A program made the translations under genes and the position numbers. 64,000 nt of DNA from Pempheris klunzingeri (lineage: Eukaryota; Chordata; Actinopteri; Acropomatiformes; Pempheridae): positions 3,213,874-3,277,873 of the forward strand of contig NC_092014.1 in NCBI RefSeq assembly GCF_042242105.1, given 5' to 3'. The notes below the pieces were generated by a model. That model did not search any database. It had not been told where the DNA came from and was given only the letters and a program-made list of their open reading frames with translations. This document shows positions 1 to 11,326 of this stretch, in pieces. Each line of letters begins with the position of its first letter. Position 1 is the stretch's first letter.

Positions 1-1840
1 AATGACGGTATTGGAGTATCTCTGAAAGTGGAGAAATCACTGCTGCCTTCCAGTTACCCCCCCTGCTGACAGTCTTGACATCACACACGTGTTGGTGAGG
101 TCAAGAGGTTAATAAAACCCATAAAAAAAGAAATTGCTGCAGGGACTTTAACTCAGAGGGACGAAAACCTTGTAAACGTCTCCTCTCTGGAAGTGAAAGT
201 GAAAGTTAATGGCAGGAAGCTTCCCTGAGAAGCAGCAATAAACATCCTCCAGCCTCCCGCCCTGCTGTCATCCCGGGGGCGTAAGGATGACAAACTCCCG
301 AGCAGCGGCGGTGCAGGGGGCCCTTGACCCCCCTCCTGGTTCGGAGCCTTCCCAGCTGTGAGCCCCTGCCCGCCCGGCCCCCGGGGCCCCGCTGGTCGGA
401 GTGATGTATTGCCGGAGTGTCCGTCCGGCCAGAAGCGGGCCGGTCCCGCCTGAGCGCGGCGCTCCGGAGGCCCGTGTTTAGCCTGATCCAGGAAACAGGC
501 CCTTCCTCCGCCTAAACACGGAGAGCAGCCCGGGGACCGGCAGCAGCACGCCGCGGGCAGAGGGGCTCTCTGGCCTCCAGTGGAGGAGGTTGGGGGGTGA
601 GTGGCAGGTCAACGAGGACGCGCGTGGTATGGCGTGCGCGTGCACCAGTTATCCAGGCCTGTGCGTAAAAGCGCAGAAAAAACCCCACAAAAACACACTT
701 ATGTGATTTTTAACAATTAAATTTTACATTAAATTAAATTAAAGGCAGGAAGAGGACGTGCTGGAGCTGTGTTTGAATTCAATATTCAGACCTTTAATCT
801 CAGACTTGTGACTTATTGCACAAAAACGATGAATGGGGTGACAGACTTTGTGCGCAGCTGCTCCAGCGGAGACCTGGAGCTGCACACCAGGCTTGTGGTG
901 AAGGAGTTGCAGGGAAGGTTTCTGAGTTAATTCATCAGGGTTGACAGAGGTCGTGTGAGTGGGAACTTTCTCTGCATCTTCTGAGCCAGTGAGTTCCTGC
1001 AGGACAGCAGTTTTTTGTTTTTTTTTTTGGAGGGGAGGGGTCCCTGAAGCCCCATGCAGACTGGAAAACATCCATCCTAGACTTCTTCTAATGGTTCTTC
1101 GTCTGGATGGATGAAATCATCACAACAGCACAAAAAATAGATAAATAAAAAATACAAAACACACAAAAAAATGTTAAAAGCCCGTGCAGGGAGGAGAACT
1201 TCTGCTGCTTTGAAGGTGGAAACCGGAGAGCAAAGCAGAAAAAAGCAAAGAGTGGAAGCCACTCAGAGAAGTTTAAAAGCGCGTATTTTAATGGACAATG
1301 CATCAAAGATACAGACAGCACAAAGGGGGGTTCAGCAGCGTGTGTTTAACTTTTTATAAGAGAGAGAAAGTAGCTTTTAATGTCTTTAATTTGTCTTTTG
1401 TTCCTTCCTTTGCCTTAAAGACATGCAGTCTGTCTCCATAGGGTGAGCTCAGGTTTCACCTTTTGGATAAAAATGATGTTAGATGCTGATTGATGATCAC
1501 AAAAACATGTTAATTTATGAATTTGAATTTATGAGTTTCATAATTTGTTATATAGTTCCCTACATGAAGAGTTTCCTATTTGTAGAATTATGTTTCTGAA
1601 GTTAGAAAAAGCTTTTTTCCTTTGTGTTTAAATGACTGAAATGTGAGAAAGGATCAATTTCCTGAAGCTTTTTTGCTTAAAAGTTTATTTTTACTTTCTA
1701 TATGTGGGAAAAAACCGGGTCTTGGTTGTGAGACCCTCCAGAGAAGCACCCTGACACCCGGACAGAGGGAGACAGAGACCCGGCCCGGGCCTGGCAGAGC
1801 TCAGGCCGCACTGATTGATGGTTGAGACCCTCGGCAGGTT
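1..1840. other. Non-coding, GC-rich start then AT-rich spacer
   Basis: No reading frame here looks like a protein. Bases about 240-660 are GC-rich with many CpG dinucleotides, like a CpG island, but I could not find a splice-consistent exon. Bases 660-1640 are AT-rich with short A/T runs. The short open frames at 739-1359 on both strands have low-complexity translations and no recognisable domain. It could belong to the far-upstream control region of nkx2.3, or to a neighbouring gene outside the window (human GOT1 lies on this side); neither can be shown from this sequence. Confidence 0.5.
472..521. repeat. Inverted repeat with forkhead-like arms
   Basis: CCGTGTTTAG at 472-481 is repeated as its exact reverse complement CTAAACACGG at 512-521, with a 30-base spacer. 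Each arm contains GTGTTTA/TAAACAC, a core like those bound by forkhead factors. It lies inside the GC-rich stretch. A paired Fox site is one reading; chance is another, as the arms are only 10 bp. Confidence 0.4.
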
Positions 1841-2340
1841 GTAAAGCAGCCTGGCTGGACGCTGTTTGGGAGATAGAGAGCTGATAAAGGAGACGCTCGG
1901 TGAGAGAGAAAAAGGGCGAAGGGGCTCTAATGGTGCAGGAGGGGAATCCGGACTGTCTGCGCCGTGATGGAGTGGTCTGTCTCCCCCCCTGGAGGCACTA
2001 ATGCCCCCCAGTTTATACACAGACAGGCAGACTTCTCCTCGGGGCAGGCGGGAGGGAGTCATCACATGGCCTGACCTGCATCTGGGGAAATTATTCATCA
2101 TAAAAACGCTCCGCTCCTCGAAAGCTCTGAGAAAATTAATCCCTGCGCCGTGATAAGACCAAAGAGCCTTAAAAGCTCGTTTATTCTCTCATTTCTGCAG
2201 ACGAGCCTCCACCTCTGCGTGGATTTCGCGTCCAATTAGGCCAACAAGCCTCTCTGGAAATTTCTACTTGAGTTAAGGAACAACACGGTGATAAATCAGA
2301 GCGCCGTGGCTGTAACGACTTGTTTCCTCTGCAGTAATAA
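1840..2340. promoter_or_regulatory. Candidate upstream enhancer with GATA motifs
   Basis: This stretch is sequence-complex, free of simple repeats and has no coding frame. It holds several GATA-type motifs: CTGATAAAG near 1880, GTGATAAGA near 2150 and GTGATAAAT near 2290. It also carries homeodomain-like cores such as AATTATTC and CAATTAGG. This texture is typical of conserved developmental enhancers and differs from the decayed AT-rich repeats nearby. Its target would most simply be nkx2.3, 9 kb downstream. Conservation was not tested, so this is inference from composition. Confidence 0.33.
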
Positions 2341-4142
2341 CAATGGAAGTGGAGGCTTTAGGAGTCGATATACTGGGCGGCGGGTGTCCCTCCCTGCGTC
2401 CAGCTCAAGTTTATTCCCCCTTCAACGCGCCACAATATGAGAAACAACATAACAAAACACGCATCTATCACTCTGGAAGACGTTGCCTCCTCTCCATTGG
2501 CGCGTTTATATACAAATCGTCCCCGGTCTTAATGGTTGCGGGGTGGAGATCATTTACTTTATTTGCATGGTTAGGACGAGAGAGAAAAAAATAAAAAATA
2601 AAAACGTTTCGCTCTCGTTTCATTTCCCACATAAATCAGGAATTCTTCTGCCGGTAAAAGTCGGTCGTTTGTCAGCGCAGTCTGGCGTGCAGGGTGACAG
2701 AAAACGAGAAACAGAAGTCCCATTAGGTAAACCATTCAACGCCACAATTTATACAGCAGGCCGGGCGGGTTCATAAACAGAGCCGGTTGCGTCATGCGGT
2801 GTATTTGGGGTTGTGTGTGAGAGATATAGAGGCCTGTCCTAAAACTTTTAACGACTCGGAGCTCTGAATGAGAGCCAAATACTTCCAGCAGAGAGGAAGC
2901 TTTACATTCAAACTCACTATGGGAAGTGAGAATTTTTTTTGGCGCGTAAATCGAAAAATTTGCCCTTTTTTCCTATTTTTCCATGCGTTTTTTTCTATAT
3001 TAATGTTGGACAAAAAGGTGTGGATGGGGGAGGAGGGGGGAATAAAGAAATAGGTGTTGCTTTAATTTTCCAATTAGTTGCCATAGTGACGGGATGAATC
3101 CGGAAAAATCAGAAAGCTGAACTGTATTTTCTGGAGACGTGTGTGGCCGCTTGGCTGCGTCCTGCCGGGCGGACATAGACGTTACGGATCACTGAGATAG
3201 CGTCTTCCCACTCGGCTTAATGGAGCTATTACTGGCTGCAGGCCTCTGCTATCTAAACACACGCACGCACGCGCCGCCGCACCCGCGCACGGCTCTTCCT
3301 TGGAGCCGCAGGCACCGAGACGCGCGAGCTTTTACGCACGGCTGCCGGACACGAGAGGCGAACAGCGCGAAGATTTATTCTTTATTTACGTGTGTTTTGT
3401 GTATTAAAATGATTGTTGTCACGAGAGTTTTCAGGTTTATTAATTGAGGTTTTTTTCTAAATTGATGAAGAAATTCTGTCAGATGGTTCTCTGTGTTTCC
3501 ATCACTGTGGATAAATCAAATATTAAACCATGAGGGGAAAAGTTTTATGGTAAATGTTATAAATAAAACGTGAATTTAATCGTGAAAACTGAATTAGATT
3601 ACATTTTTTTTTTTAACGAACCAAGTGATCTATGAAAGGTCACATGAAGCTGTAGATCTGATCAGATTCATTAATTACTTCATTAGAAACACGATCAAGT
3701 TATAAAAACAGAGTCAAACTTTTTAAACACGTTGACAAGTTGTTTCTGATGTGAAGAAAAAACAAGTAAATTAAAATTAAAGCAATTAAAAGCATATTTT
3801 AACTCAAAACGCGTTTAATAATTAATTAGGGGGAAAAAATAGAATAGAGTAGAAATGAATTGATTAGACCTGAATATCTGCTTTAAAAACCGTGTTTTCC
3901 TTATTTAAACAAATCTCTTGTATTGCTTTCAGACTTTCAATTTAATTTGCAGATCGATAGTCCAGATTTTGATTTGTTGGTTTCTTTTATCACTCAGAAA
4001 CTTTATTGGAATATTTATGTTTGTTAATTTTGCCTGCAAATGTTGTCAACATGAATCTGTATGGTTCTACAGAGCAGCAGCCTGAGTGGATTATTTCTAA
4101 TAAACTGGGATGTTCATCTGCACCTTAACATATACATTATAA
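2341..4142. other. Non-coding spacer, partly complex
   Basis: No gene seen. Bases 2341-3400 remain sequence-complex (CpG-containing, with AATTAG and TAAT cores) and may extend the candidate upstream regulatory domain. Bases 3400-4140 are AT-rich with poly-T and poly-A runs and show no structure I can interpret. Confidence 0.4.
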
Positions 4143-4180
4143 GTGTGTGTGTGTGTGTGTGACAGTTTTCAGAGGATGTG

Positions 4181-4229
<49 letters not shown>

Positions 4230-4358
4230 ATTGAAGCGGTTGGCTGAGATTATCTCTCCTCTCTCTCCATCCACCCATCCAGAGCCGCCTGGCGCCTTCG
4301 CTGGGCCGCAAATGACAGCAGACAAGAGGTGTAGCATTTCCTATTGTTACCTCCGTTT

Positions 4359-4410
<52 letters not shown>
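4143..4410. repeat. Clustered GT/CA microsatellites
   Basis: Three dinucleotide tracts lie close together: (GT)n at 4143-4161, (AC)n at 4182-4227 and (AC)n at 4362-4410. The first is inverted relative to the other two. They generate several false open frames on both strands (poly-Cys-Val or poly-Thr-His), which are not genes. Confidence 0.95.
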
Positions 4411-4413
<3 letters not shown>

Positions 4414-4740
4414 GGAAATACCATCAGTGCATCACCACTAACCCTCCCCCTGTTCTCTAAAACTCAAGAATAATCGACATGTCAGAATAAACACACACAT
4501 ATTTCCACATGTCTCTGCAGGCTTGTTATATAATATCATATAACAGGAAAATTGTAATACATTTATGTAAAATAGTCTTTACCCCTTATCATTATTATTA
4601 TTATTATTATTAATAAAAACAACTGATGTTTATGGTCAATTTCATACTTATATTTCTACACTGATAGTAAATTCTTTGGGTATTCTGCTTGTCATACAAG
4701 GATGAATATTAGAAGAATAATACTAAGACTTTAACTGTAA

Positions 4741-5270
4741 CAGTGGTGCGAAGTAATTAAGAATATTTACTCAAATATAGAATTTGAGTAAAATTTTGAG
4801 GTACTTGTACTTTCGAGTAATTCAATTTTACCCAACTTTATTCTTCTACAACACTAAATTTCAGAGAGAAATATTTACTCCACTTCATTAATTTGATATA
4901 TTTAGTTTTTAGTTATTTTACAGATTCATACTGATGCAAAATATTATCAAACTATAGAATATCATATATCATTATTATAGAAAATAAAAAGGAGTACACA
5001 GCAGTGTAAATAAAATAAAAAATATTGTTACCAGCTATTAAAGTGACACTTTAATGTTAAGAATACTTATCAATAACGATCAGAATGATTAATGATTACA
5101 ATCTATTAATAGAGCATGCAATATTCTGAAATGGGCAACTCTGCATAAGGTACTTTAGGTACTTTAATTATATTTAATTGTACTTTTACTTGCAACAGAG
5201 TATTTCTACACTGCAGTGCTGCTACTTTTCCTTTGTTAAGGATCAGACTGCGTCTTCCACTTATTGTGAA
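4741..5270. mobile_element. hAT-like non-autonomous element (MITE), degenerate
   Basis: The left end begins CAGTGGTGCGAAGTAATTAA. The right end (about 5230-5265, ...GATCAGACTGCGTCTTCCAC) is a diverged inverted copy. The interior is rich in TACTT/AAGTA words (ACTTGTACTTTCGAGTA, GTACTTTTACTTGC). I recognise this as the widespread percomorph MITE with CAGTGGTGGAAGAAGTACT-type ends. There is no transposase frame. Exact ends and target duplication are uncertain because of decay. Confidence 0.6.
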
Positions 5271-5790
5271 AGTCTAAAGTTACATGTTTGTTTCGTTATT
5301 TTCAAAATCTTGTCATTTAAGTAAATGATTGTCATTGTTGTAAGTTTAAGTAAATAAAGGTTTAGCTATATGCATACCTTTTGAGGCAATTTAGCCCTTC
5401 AAACTTCTGTTAAGTGTTCACTGACATTTTAAACGGACTTATCTGTGTTTGTGTGGGAGATAAAGGCCCAAACAGAAGCCCCACAAAGGTCACAGTCTTT
5501 CCTTCCAGCTCTGTCAGCACCAGTCAGGTTGTACAAGCTGAAAAAAACCACAACCACAGTCCTCTACAGGCTTCCCTGCATGGCTTCACACACAATGACA
5601 AAACCTCAGGGGCCCCAGTCATGATCCCTGAGGTTCACACTCGCACACTATTCAGAATACATTCACACTGTTTTTTTTTTTAAATACTACAAACAGCTGC
5701 CTACTGCTGCTGGAAACAACGTTAATGAAAGTGGAGAGACCGTATCAGATGTGGTGTAAGACCAAAATCATGAGCTAAAAGGGGCTAAAA

Positions 5791-5935
5791 TTGGTTCTGA
5801 TTGCTCTTCACTGGCTCCCCGTCACATTCAGAATCCAATTCAAAAGTTTCTGTGATCACCTGCGGAGCTCTGCATGGTCAGACAACTGCACATTAGAGAT
5901 CTACTGCAGCCCCATGGAGAGGAAAAAGCCCCTCC
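5791..5935 (+). mobile_element. LINE fragment (L2-like reverse transcriptase C-terminal region)
   Basis: The + strand frame encodes LHWLPVTFRIQFKSF followed by an SSAWSDN-like stretch. This resembles the LHWLPV-x-x-RI-x-FK block near the C-terminus of L2/Rex-type non-LTR retrotransposon polyproteins in fish. Only about 60 residues remain, with no intact flanking domains, so it is a dead 5'-truncated copy. A possible LINE-like tail (GCTGTAAATATATAAATAAAG, around 6506-6526) lies 600 bp downstream but cannot be firmly linked. Confidence 0.55.
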
Positions 5936-6799
5936 TTTTCTGGGGGCCTATCTCCAGACCTCATTTCAGCAAGTGACAAATAATGTTTTGATCCCCTTTG
6001 AATTGTGCCATGAATTATACAAGAAAGTTGCAATTAGCCTTAAAACTGTTTAAGTATAACTGTGTTCACACTAAAAGCTAGATACATTTTTAACCTGCCT
6101 TACTTGTTAGACCAACACACAATTTACTTTAAATTAAACTGAATAATTTCACATCATCATTCACGCTGCCAATCTGTCGCTTGCATTAAAAATTTACTGA
6201 TGTGATCTTGACCTCCTTTAACTCTTTTTCCACGTTGGTGTTGGAGACGTATTTGGTGCAAGGCAATAGATGAGCAGTTCCACACCAAACTAAATGGTAA
6301 TTTTACTGTCTATATGACAAACAGTGAAGTTTTGACTTGTAAAATTGAAATTTATCATATGTGGAAAATACAAATAGGCTCAAAAATTATTTGGCTCCCC
6401 ACTTTAACTACCACGCCTACTTTTTTCCAAATAAGGTGCCACATGGTCCACTGGGTGGGAGGGACTTTGCCTTTCTCATTTTGTGACATCTCTGCTCTGC
6501 AAAGGTGCTGTAAATATATAAATAAAGTTACTTGCTTACTGTGAAGCAGCAGGATTTCAGGGCACAATTACAAAATGAGAATCTTCCTCTAATGTCAAAA
6601 ATGCAAACGTATGGTGGATTATTGGAGACATTTTTTTTGCAAAACAAAATGTCTGCTCATCAAGTTTTATGATTTTTGTGTCTTTTGCAGCTTAAAAACA
6701 TCCAAATTAAAGCTGAGATTCCTGAGAGAAACACAGGATCAGTCAGAGACAGCTTTCATTTCCCATTTACCACCAACAGTCAAAGTGTGGTTTATTCAA

Positions 6800-7275
6800 A
6801 AACACGACCACAATCGTTCCCTAACTTTAAAACAAAGAAAAATGTGAAATGAGCACAAGCTCCTGACACCAAATTATGTGGCGGTGGCACAAAATGAGTT
6901 AGAATTACATGCCGGCACCACAAAAACCATCGACTATGAAATGTAATGTCTAACCGCAGCAAGTGTAACGGTGAGAGTGATGGTTGAACAGTCACAGTTT
7001 GGTTAGGTTAAGGCATCAAGACACCATGTTTTAGGTTAAAATAAGTTCTCACTTCCCTCTGGCGTTGTGTCCTCGGTAATTTGGAGTGAGGAGCTTGTAG
7101 TCATTTCACGTATTTTGGTTATATGAGTCTTAACCTTAACAAAAGTCTTAACAAAAATTGCCTTAACCTTAGCAGAGAAGTAATTTTAACCCAATCCTTT
7201 AACGTAACCGAGGTTGTTTTTGTACCTAAACCTAACCAAACCTCAACCCTTGAAGTTGTCACATCATAAAACAGA
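6800..7275. mobile_element. Degenerate interspersed repeat with GGTTAGG/CCTAACC ends
   Basis: Around 6999-7015 there is GGTTAGGTTAAGGC, and around 7225-7245 the inverted form CCTAAACCTAACC. Between them are repeated CTTAACCTTA words. This is typical of a common fish interspersed repeat with such inverted ends. No coding capacity. The boundaries are approximate. Confidence 0.4.
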
Positions 7276-7279
7276 TTCA

Positions 7280-9925
7280 CTTTTCAACTGTGTGTAGCGG
7301 TTTTAAAAGGCACAGGCAAATACTGCTGTCCTACCAATCAGTAAAAATCTCCTATGTGTCGTTCTAAAGGTACAAACAACGTCTTTTTTTTTAAAGAATT
7401 TGAAGAGCTTGGTTAAAACCAGCTCCAGGTGGCAGAGATTTAAGGGTTTTAGCCTCTTTAAGGAGTTCTTAAAAGTTTCCAGATAAAGAAATAATAGCAC
7501 CAATGGCACCCATGTGAATTTGACCCTCTTGAACTCCCCATAGGCTCCAGGCGCTGCTGTTTACACTGTGGACAGTTTAATATGATGACATGTTATAATG
7601 AAAATGTGCTCAATGAATAGTGATATTATTATTATAATATTGAATTTTCTATTTTTGAGGTGTAAGTTAAGGTTTTTGTTGGTCAGATTTTCTTTCTTTG
7701 CTGGTTGATTCTTAACAAGTCTGCTCTTGTTCACATTAGACAACAAATATAACACATGAATTTCCACTGAGATCTGTTCATCCTCCTGGAAACCTTTTGG
7801 AAATCTACCCTTTAAACCCCTTCAAGGACTCCTGGAAACCCCCTGAGCCCCAGTTTGACGCCCCTGAATCAGAATAATCATCCTACCAAAAAAACCAAAC
7901 GTCCCGTCACTTAACTTTAACTAAAACAGTTTTAATTTCTTTCCAATAGCTGTTGTAAAGTTTTGGCCCATCTGACACACAGAAAACACAGCGTTCAGCC
8001 TGGCGTCATTGGATTTAATGCTTATTTAAAGTAAATGGAGGCCGCTGGGTGCCAGTCTAAACACTATCCTGCCTTGTTTGGCACTTTTTTACGAGGACGC
8101 GCTGATGATGATATAGCATGAATTGGAGAGAGTCGCCGAGGAGTCTACAGGCACAACCACACATATATCTGCCTGTTTCCAGAGCTGCACATCAGGATAT
8201 TTACTGCCTGCTGGGCTGCATGCAGGGACACAGCTGAGGGGAGACCCCGAGCTTGATCCAGTTTAGAGACAGGTCTAACTTTGTAGTTACAACAAAGAAT
8301 CAATAAAAATAATTATGATGTGTTGTGGATTATTAAACCCTAAACTGTGCCTGCACAGTGTACTCCTTATACAAAGCTCAAATATGACTTATTTCCTTTG
8401 TGTGTGTGTCCAAAAATGTGTTTCTCATAATCTCAAAATGTGTCACTCTGCCGTGGAAGCCTAAATTTGTTATTTGTTCAAATATGTTTTAGATGTGTGC
8501 GAGCTCGGACACTTAAATGTCCCCCCAGCTCACAAAACTGGAGGATTTAGGGCCTAGATTTCTAAATTTATTATCACAATATGGTAAAAAGAAATAATCA
8601 AAACAGATAAATTACACACCCAAGGACAACAGAGAAACTCAAATGGAGTTGTGACCTTGTTTAGGGGCCTCGGATAGTTTTCAGGCAGCCTTGAACCAAA
8701 GGCCCATTTACGCCTTTTTGAGCTGAGATAAACAGTTTAACTGTGTTTTTATTAACACTAACATCAACATTAATTTTGTATTAAACAGGATAAAAGTTAT
8801 AAACAGTATAAAAGAGCATCAAACTAATTTTACCTGAGGTCTCTGCAGAGTTGACATTATGGATTCTAACGATAAGTTTTATGATCTGAATTCATTTTCA
8901 CAGCAGAAGCTCTGCTGAGAGTTTTAATTTCCATTTATGCTCTAAATAAATTCTATTTCCAAGCTGATAAAAGCATAATTCTGGGGAAATATCTGTCATA
9001 GAGCTACTGAAGATGATCCACAATTTCAGAATAAAAGTATTGGTATCTGCAAAAACCTTTAAAGCCGACTACACTAAACATAATTTACTCATAAGTCATG
9101 TGTATGTCTGCCTAAAAATGTTGGTAAACTTAGATGGAGTTGGGTTTAACGTCCACATCATGAGCTTTAGCTGTTGATCTCCAGCTCTTTAAACTGACTT
9201 CAGCTGTTTAAAGAGACATTTGAACAAAAATACATACAACAAAAGTAAAGTTTAAGCCCAGACATCATTTTTTCTTTAAAAAAAAACTAAGATTTCATAG
9301 ATGTCAGTCTAAAAGCATCTTCAGCTTTGGTGCACAACACAACACGCAAAATGTCCCTTAAAAAGCGGCTCTATTTCTTCCCAATCCATGAGATCAGGCT
9401 CTATTTCTATGTAAAGAGGGAGTTGTTGTGCATTCAGTATCAAACAGCACTGAGGCTGCTCCAACTAAAGGTCACTGCTGGGAAATACTGGGAGTATCAT
9501 CATGGTTCCACTGCAGGAGTTTAATAGCTTAAAGAGGAGTTTATATTCTGTTATCACACACACAGAAAATTGTTTTAATAGCTTTCTCCACCAGAATCAC
9601 ATGCTGGTAAAGAAACACGTGGAACATTTAGACAATTAGAAGATAATTATTTAACTGGTGCATGTTTACCTTTTGTCCCTTGATCATAAATACACGGAAT
9701 ACATTAATGTTCCTGTAATATGAATACATATGAAAGGTTTGTTTTTCTCTGTTTCAAAATATTGTCTAAAATCTATTTTTTTCTTTTTTATAATATTGGA
9801 GGCTCTTCGTTTGCAGAAAAAAAACCCCAGCAGAAGAGGTGGAAGGGAGCGGGGTGACAGAGGCGAGGGGTCCCGCTGGAAAACGGAAAGGGGAGCTGAT
9901 AGGAGCAGATTAGGCCGAGCTAAAA
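7280..9925. other. Gene-free upstream DNA with one complex block
   Basis: No plausible gene. Most of this stretch is AT-rich with short open frames lacking any domain. Bases 7990-8260 stand out as sequence-complex: CpG-containing, with a GATGATGATATAGC cluster, TTATTTAAAG and TTTGGCAC motifs and no simple repeats. They could be a regulatory element of nkx2.3, but this is a composition judgement only. Confidence 0.35.
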
Positions 9926-9929
9926 ACGT

Positions 9930-10070
9930 CAGTTAGTTTTCCTGGAGGAATCTTAATTGCCCCGGGGGGCCACGCTTATCGGCCCAGGGCGGTTATTAAT
10001 ACAACACCCGTGATAAAGAGGACGGAGACACACCGAGAGCAGCTGCTGGACGACAGGGCCGCAGGGAGAG
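9930..10070. promoter_or_regulatory. Candidate proximal nkx2.3 enhancer with GATA sites
   Basis: A compact GC-rich, complex block about 1.3 kb upstream of the nkx2.3 start. It contains CTTATCGG (reverse GATA) near 9973 and GTGATAAAG near 10012, plus TTAATTGCC and TTATTAATAC homeodomain-type cores. GATA factors are established upstream regulators of NK2-class cardiac and endodermal genes, so spaced GATA sites here would fit. Conservation is untested. Confidence 0.38.
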
Positions 10071-10439
10071 AACAGGGTCTCACTTTGAGTTTTAAGAGTT
10101 TCTAGAATTTAAAGTTATTTAAAGTTGCTAACAGCAGAGAATTAAACCTTAAACGGCCCTTTAAATTTAAAAGTTACAAATCTGTATTTAAAAAAAAAAG
10201 AGTTTCAACAAACTTGAGCTTGGTAACATGTCCTTGTAAGGAGCAGAATCCACAAGAGTAACTCCTCAAACTGGAGTCTTTCTAAAAAAAAAAAAAAAAA
10301 AATACAAGTGGACCTTTTAGATCGCTTTGCTTATAATAAAGTCTCCAAGACGAATATTGTTATAGAGCCTGACAAAATCAAACATTTTCCGTATGTTTAA
10401 TCTGAAACACTTTAAAGAAAGTTAAACTTCTTAGCTGAA

Positions 10440-11326
10440 AGCCAGGCCTGGGTGAGGCAGGTTTTGCGTAATGGTGGAGGAATCCCCCCACTTTTGGTTT
10501 ATCATTCAAGCACTGGGTGAAGTTAAACTACAAGGCAAAGAGGTTCACTCTCTGACTCTATTGTCCCTTGACCTGACCGCTGACCTTGACGTGCCACCAT
10601 TCAGGCAAGTGTGCCACATGGTGCGCCTCTCCAAAGAGCGCACAGATTTACGCACGAACCAACCGGAGGGCCCCGATGTTCTGGCCGACTGTAGAGTGAT
10701 TAAAACTACAAATAACATAATAAGAAGCCAAAGTACAGGTATAGGTCACGTGTGTGCAGTCACGGATCACGGCTATTAACGAGCTTCTTGGAACAAAAAT
10801 TGTGCGTAAAATGCTGTTGGAGCAGATTCAGCGAGTACGGAAGGATAAACAGACTGGACAGCGGAGTGTCAGTGAGATTTTCTGCCCACCATATTCACAC
10901 AAGTCTGAAAACAAACCCAGTATGTGAACATACGTCACGTAGGCCCCACCTTCCCTCTCTCGGTACGCTCTCTCTCCCAAATGCTTCCCTTCCAGCAGAC
11001 ACGGACTTTCCATTTCACACACCCCTCCCCCTGACATCAGAGGAGGCAGAGGCGCTCCTTCGCCCCGGTCCAAACTCTACTTACAAAGCCCGACATAATA
11101 TCTGTCAGAGTGGAGACCTGCGTGGACAAAACCGGGACTAATACCCACGTTTTTGTGCGATTTATGGCGATGAGGGATTCCAGAGGCTTAACGCACCTCC
11201 AATTACCAAAGAAGGAGCTATTAAGCTCAATTATTTGTTAGGAAAAATTGTGGAAAAGGAGAAGAGGTGTGCATGTTACTCGGAGGGCTTCATTTCCTCG
11301 GTGCTGCAGAGCAGGAGCTGGATGAC
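10440..11326 (+). promoter_or_regulatory. nkx2.3: nkx2.3 promoter and 5' leader region
   Basis: This region lies directly upstream of the nkx2.3 start codon and is richer in CpG than the DNA before it. It contains an NK2-type core (GGCAAGTG near 10603), a CACGTG-like site (GGTCACGTGTG near 10746) and CCTCCAATTACC near 11197. I see no clear TATA box and cannot place the transcription start. An in-frame upstream ATG at 11273 lies in a poor context. Possible self-regulation through the NK2 site is inference. Confidence 0.4.

Noticed and set aside
4114..4407. Cys-Val-rich and His-Thr-rich frames on both strands
   Set aside because: These are translations of GT/CA microsatellites; the same applies at 17727-18014, 58452-58793 and 61803-61997.
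11273..11326. Upstream in-frame ATG that would extend Nkx2.3 by 18 residues
   Set aside because: It has a pyrimidine at -3, and the family N-terminus ([18 protein letters not shown]) begins exactly at 11327.
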